Of a DNA stretch of 7,301 nucleotides, positions 5,912 through 7,301 are shown piece by piece (the stretch's first letter is position 1; the number at the start of each line of letters is the position of its first letter). The notes under the pieces were generated by a model. It made no database searches and was not told where the DNA came from. It was given only the letters and a program-made list of their open reading frames with translations. A program made the position numbers and the translations under genes. Location of the stretch: contig JAIPER010000180.1 of the NCBI GenBank assembly GCA_021737115.1, positions 1-7,301 on the forward strand, in the 5' to 3' direction. Source of the DNA: Desulfohalobiaceae bacterium (GTDB lineage Bacteria; Desulfobacterota; Desulfovibrionia; Desulfovibrionales; Desulfothermaceae).

Positions 5912-6520
5912 ATGAAAAAATTGAATGTATTAGTATTGCTGCTTGTTTGTCTAAGCTTGACGCCCCCCACCCTCGCTGCAAAAAAAAATTCCGACCCCGT
6001 TGGTCCTAAGGCCCTCAATTCCCGAATATCACAACTGCCCAGACAGGAACTCAGGGCTGGTGAGACACGGACCGTGCGGCAGCTGTTTGAATCCCAGAAA
6101 TTGCTCCGGGACGTCTACGCAAAATTCTATACCTTCTGGAATCTCCACGATTTTAAAAAATTCCAAAAAACAAAACAGGCACAGCTGAACATTTTGCTGA
6201 CCCTTTTAAACAAATATGATCTCGAGCCTCCTGTCGCCCCGGACTCCTATGGCACTTTCGCTGACAGCAAGCACATGGAACTCTATACGAATTTCGTCAA
6301 GACCGGGCGTTTTTCCCTGTTCGAAGCCCTGCGCAGTGCAGCCACCATGGAGGACCTGAGTATCTATTCCTCGTTTGATTGCCTGCACAAGGCTGACAAC
6401 CGGGATCTGAGACTGATCTGCAGGACCATGACCGAGACCTCGAGAGACAACCTGCAGGAGATCAAGGACCTTCTTGGTTCCTACGGGGAAAAACTGGGCG
6501 GGAATATCTGGATGTGGTGA
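5912..6520 (+). CDS. Exported DUF2202-like (ferritin-like) protein, degenerate
   Basis: This 202-residue protein has an N-terminal signal peptide (MKKLN, a leucine-valine core to about residue 16, cleavage near A22-A23), so it is probably periplasmic. C13 lacks a proper lipobox. The mature part resembles the DUF2202 ferritin-like family as I recall it: KLLRDVYAKFYTFW (63-76), LLNKYDLEPPV (98-108), a GTF...ELY segment (114-125), FSLFEALRSAATMEDLSIY (134-152) and SRDNLQEI (177-184). In the family the second helix usually has SEQ-x-HM and the last SRNHL. Here these read TKQAQL (87-92) and SRDNL (177-181), so expected Glu and His metal ligands are replaced. It probably no longer binds a di-metal centre in the usual way. 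Function is unknown. The ATG at 5912 is preferred over a TTG at 5900 because it begins the signal peptide; no ribosome site is visible. It is 59 bp after dctM and convergent with cheW. Confidence 0.7.
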   Translation: MKKLNVLVLLLVCLSLTPPTLAAKKNSDPVGPKALNSRISQLPRQELRAGETRTVRQLFESQKLLRDVYAKFYTFWNLHDFKKFQKTKQAQLNILLTLLNKYDLEPPVAPDSYGTFADSKHMELYTNFVKTGRFSLFEALRSAATMEDLSIYSSFDCLHKADNRDLRLICRTMTETSRDNLQEIKDLLGSYGEKLGGNIWMW

Positions 6521-6783
6521 GAGGAGCCGGAACAGGCCTTTGATCTTTGTTTCGAGCCTGCGGGAGTAAGGCCCGGAGGCTTATCAGGGGAATGATCTGT
6601 TCCGCATCTGCCTTGCCTTTCGGTTCCAGCCCCCTGGACAGAGGCGTCATTGCGGACTATTCTTTTGCCCCTGTCCGGGTCGGGATGTCCGCCGTCCGGC
6701 AGGCTGCCTTATTTTTCCTTTCCCCTCTTTCCCGGACCTGTCTGTTCTGCCCGCCGATCAGGGCGGTCTGGCCTGGACTCTCT

Positions 6784-7293
6784 TTAGGCCGCGCTCTCCA
6801 ATATGGCCATTTCATCATTGTTCAAAACCTTATCAATATCGCACAGTATCTTTACTCCCCCTTCCGCCTTGGCCATGCCCAGGATGAAATTGGTGTCAAG
6901 CCTGGTGCCGAAGGCCGGGGGCGGTTCGATCTCCTGGCCGTCGATATCCAGGACTTCGGAAACCTCGTCCACGACAATGCCCATGATCACCTTTGCTTCC
7001 CCCTGCCTGACCTGGACCACGATGATGCAGGTCCTGCGGGAAACCTCGGCCTCGACCATGGAGAACTTGAGCCGAAGATCGATGACCGGAATGACCTTGC
7101 CCCTAAGGTTGATGACCCCCTTCACGAAATCCGGGGTCCGGGGGATGCCGGTCACTTCCTGCATGCCGATAATCTCCTGGACCTTTAAGATTTCCAGCCC
7201 ATAATCCTCCTCTCCGAGTTTGAAAGTCAGATACTTCCCGGCCAGATCCGCCTGGGTTTCCGGGCCGTGTTCTTCATACGCATCAAATTGCAT
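6784..7293 (-). CDS. cheW: Chemotaxis adaptor protein CheW
   Basis: This 169-residue cytoplasmic protein is a single CheW domain that couples chemoreceptors to the histidine kinase CheA in the signalling array. YLTFKLGEEDYGLEILKVQEIIG (21-43, quoted in part) gives the opening strands. IPRTPDFVKGVINLRGKVIPVIDLR (50-74, quoted in part) contains the NLRG motif at 62-65, whose Arg is central to receptor and kinase contacts. The later GIVVDEVSEVLDI (105-117) and FILGMAK (136-142) also fit. Around twenty N-terminal residues precede the domain. The length fits CheW (about 150-175). The start is the ATG read leftward from 7293, with GGGGA three bases upstream at the very edge of the window. It runs towards the DUF2202-like gene and has no sign of belonging to the TRAP unit. 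Partners such as cheA are not in the window. The family is secure. Confidence 0.95.
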   Translation of the reverse strand: MQFDAYEEHGPETQADLAGKYLTFKLGEEDYGLEILKVQEIIGMQEVTGIPRTPDFVKGVINLRGKVIPVIDLRLKFSMVEAEVSRRTCIIVVQVRQGEAKVIMGIVVDEVSEVLDIDGQEIEPPPAFGTRLDTNFILGMAKAEGGVKILCDIDKVLNNDEMAILESAA

Positions 7294-7296
7294 AAT

Positions 7297-7301
7297 TCCC
7301 C
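7297..7301 (-). promoter_or_regulatory. Ribosome binding site of cheW (cut by window edge)
   Basis: On the minus strand GGGGA is found three bases before the ATG. It may extend past the end of the window, so its full strength cannot be judged. Confidence 0.45.

Noticed and set aside
5895..5915. Six-codon mini frame whose TGA overlaps the ATG of the DUF2202-like gene
   Set aside because: Coupling through ATGA is possible, but there is no ribosome site for it, and such short frames are common by chance.
5945..5950. Lipoprotein signal at C13 of the DUF2202-like protein
   Set aside because: The residue before the Cys is Val, not Gly, Ala or Ser, and a normal signal peptidase site follows at A22-A23.
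6698..6716. GGCA-GGC-TGCC hairpin followed by TTATTTTT as terminator of the DUF2202-like gene
   Set aside because: The stem is only four base pairs and lies about 180 bases after the stop, so it is too weak to call.
6751..6766. CCGCC/GGCGG hairpin downstream of cheW
   Set aside because: It is a five-bp stem without a T run on either strand, so it does not qualify as a terminator.
6547..7188. Plus-strand open frame of 213 codons
   Set aside because: Most of it lies opposite cheW, and the part before cheW (6547-6783) shows no motif, so it is not counted as a gene.

Overview
This window (7,301 bp) looks like a piece of chromosome from an anaerobic bacterium. Seven protein-coding genes are supported. 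The best guess is a sulfate-reducing type of Desulfobacterota (Desulfovibrionales-like): it has an oxygen-sensitive indolepyruvate:ferredoxin oxidoreductase, a full TRAP carboxylate transporter, a chemotaxis adaptor, strong GGAGG-type ribosome sites and moderately GC-rich coding DNA. The taxonomy is inferred from gene content and style only. No rRNA, tRNA, CRISPR array, insertion sequence or integrase was seen.

Region 1 (1-2676): a 22-bp-arm hairpin sits directly before the ribosome site of iorA. iorA and iorB follow, encoding the two subunits of indolepyruvate:ferredoxin oxidoreductase, which turns aryl-pyruvates from aromatic amino acids into aryl-acyl-CoA, CO2 and reduced ferredoxin. IorA has a His in place of one expected Cys in its first iron-sulfur motif.

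Region 2 (2677-2862): a control region with no gene. It holds a hairpin-plus-T-run terminator candidate for iorAB, a probable promoter that starts in the tail of that terminator, and a perfect 14-bp palindrome with a GTATAC core that could be the operator of the transporter operon.

Region 3 (2863-5852): dctP, dctQ and dctM, a tripartite TRAP transporter with periplasmic binding protein, small membrane subunit and large membrane subunit. A strong intrinsic terminator lies between dctP and dctQ, which would let the binding protein be made in excess over the membrane parts. The ribosome site of dctQ decides its start at an ATG 12 bases inside the longest frame. A perfect 24-bp palindrome covers the dctM stop codon.

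Region 4 (5912-6520): a small exported protein that resembles the DUF2202 ferritin-like family but has lost several residues expected to bind metal. This is the least ordinary gene in the window.

Region 5 (6521-7301): about 260 bp in which no gene or convincing signal was found, then cheW on the minus strand, converging on the DUF2202-like gene. The cheW ribosome site lies at the window edge.

How the parts may work together: TRAP transporters import carboxylates with a sodium gradient, and iorAB oxidises 2-oxo acids, so import and oxidation of an organic acid could be linked. The terminator and separate promoter between them argue that they are at least partly independent units, and the substrate cannot be read from the sequence.
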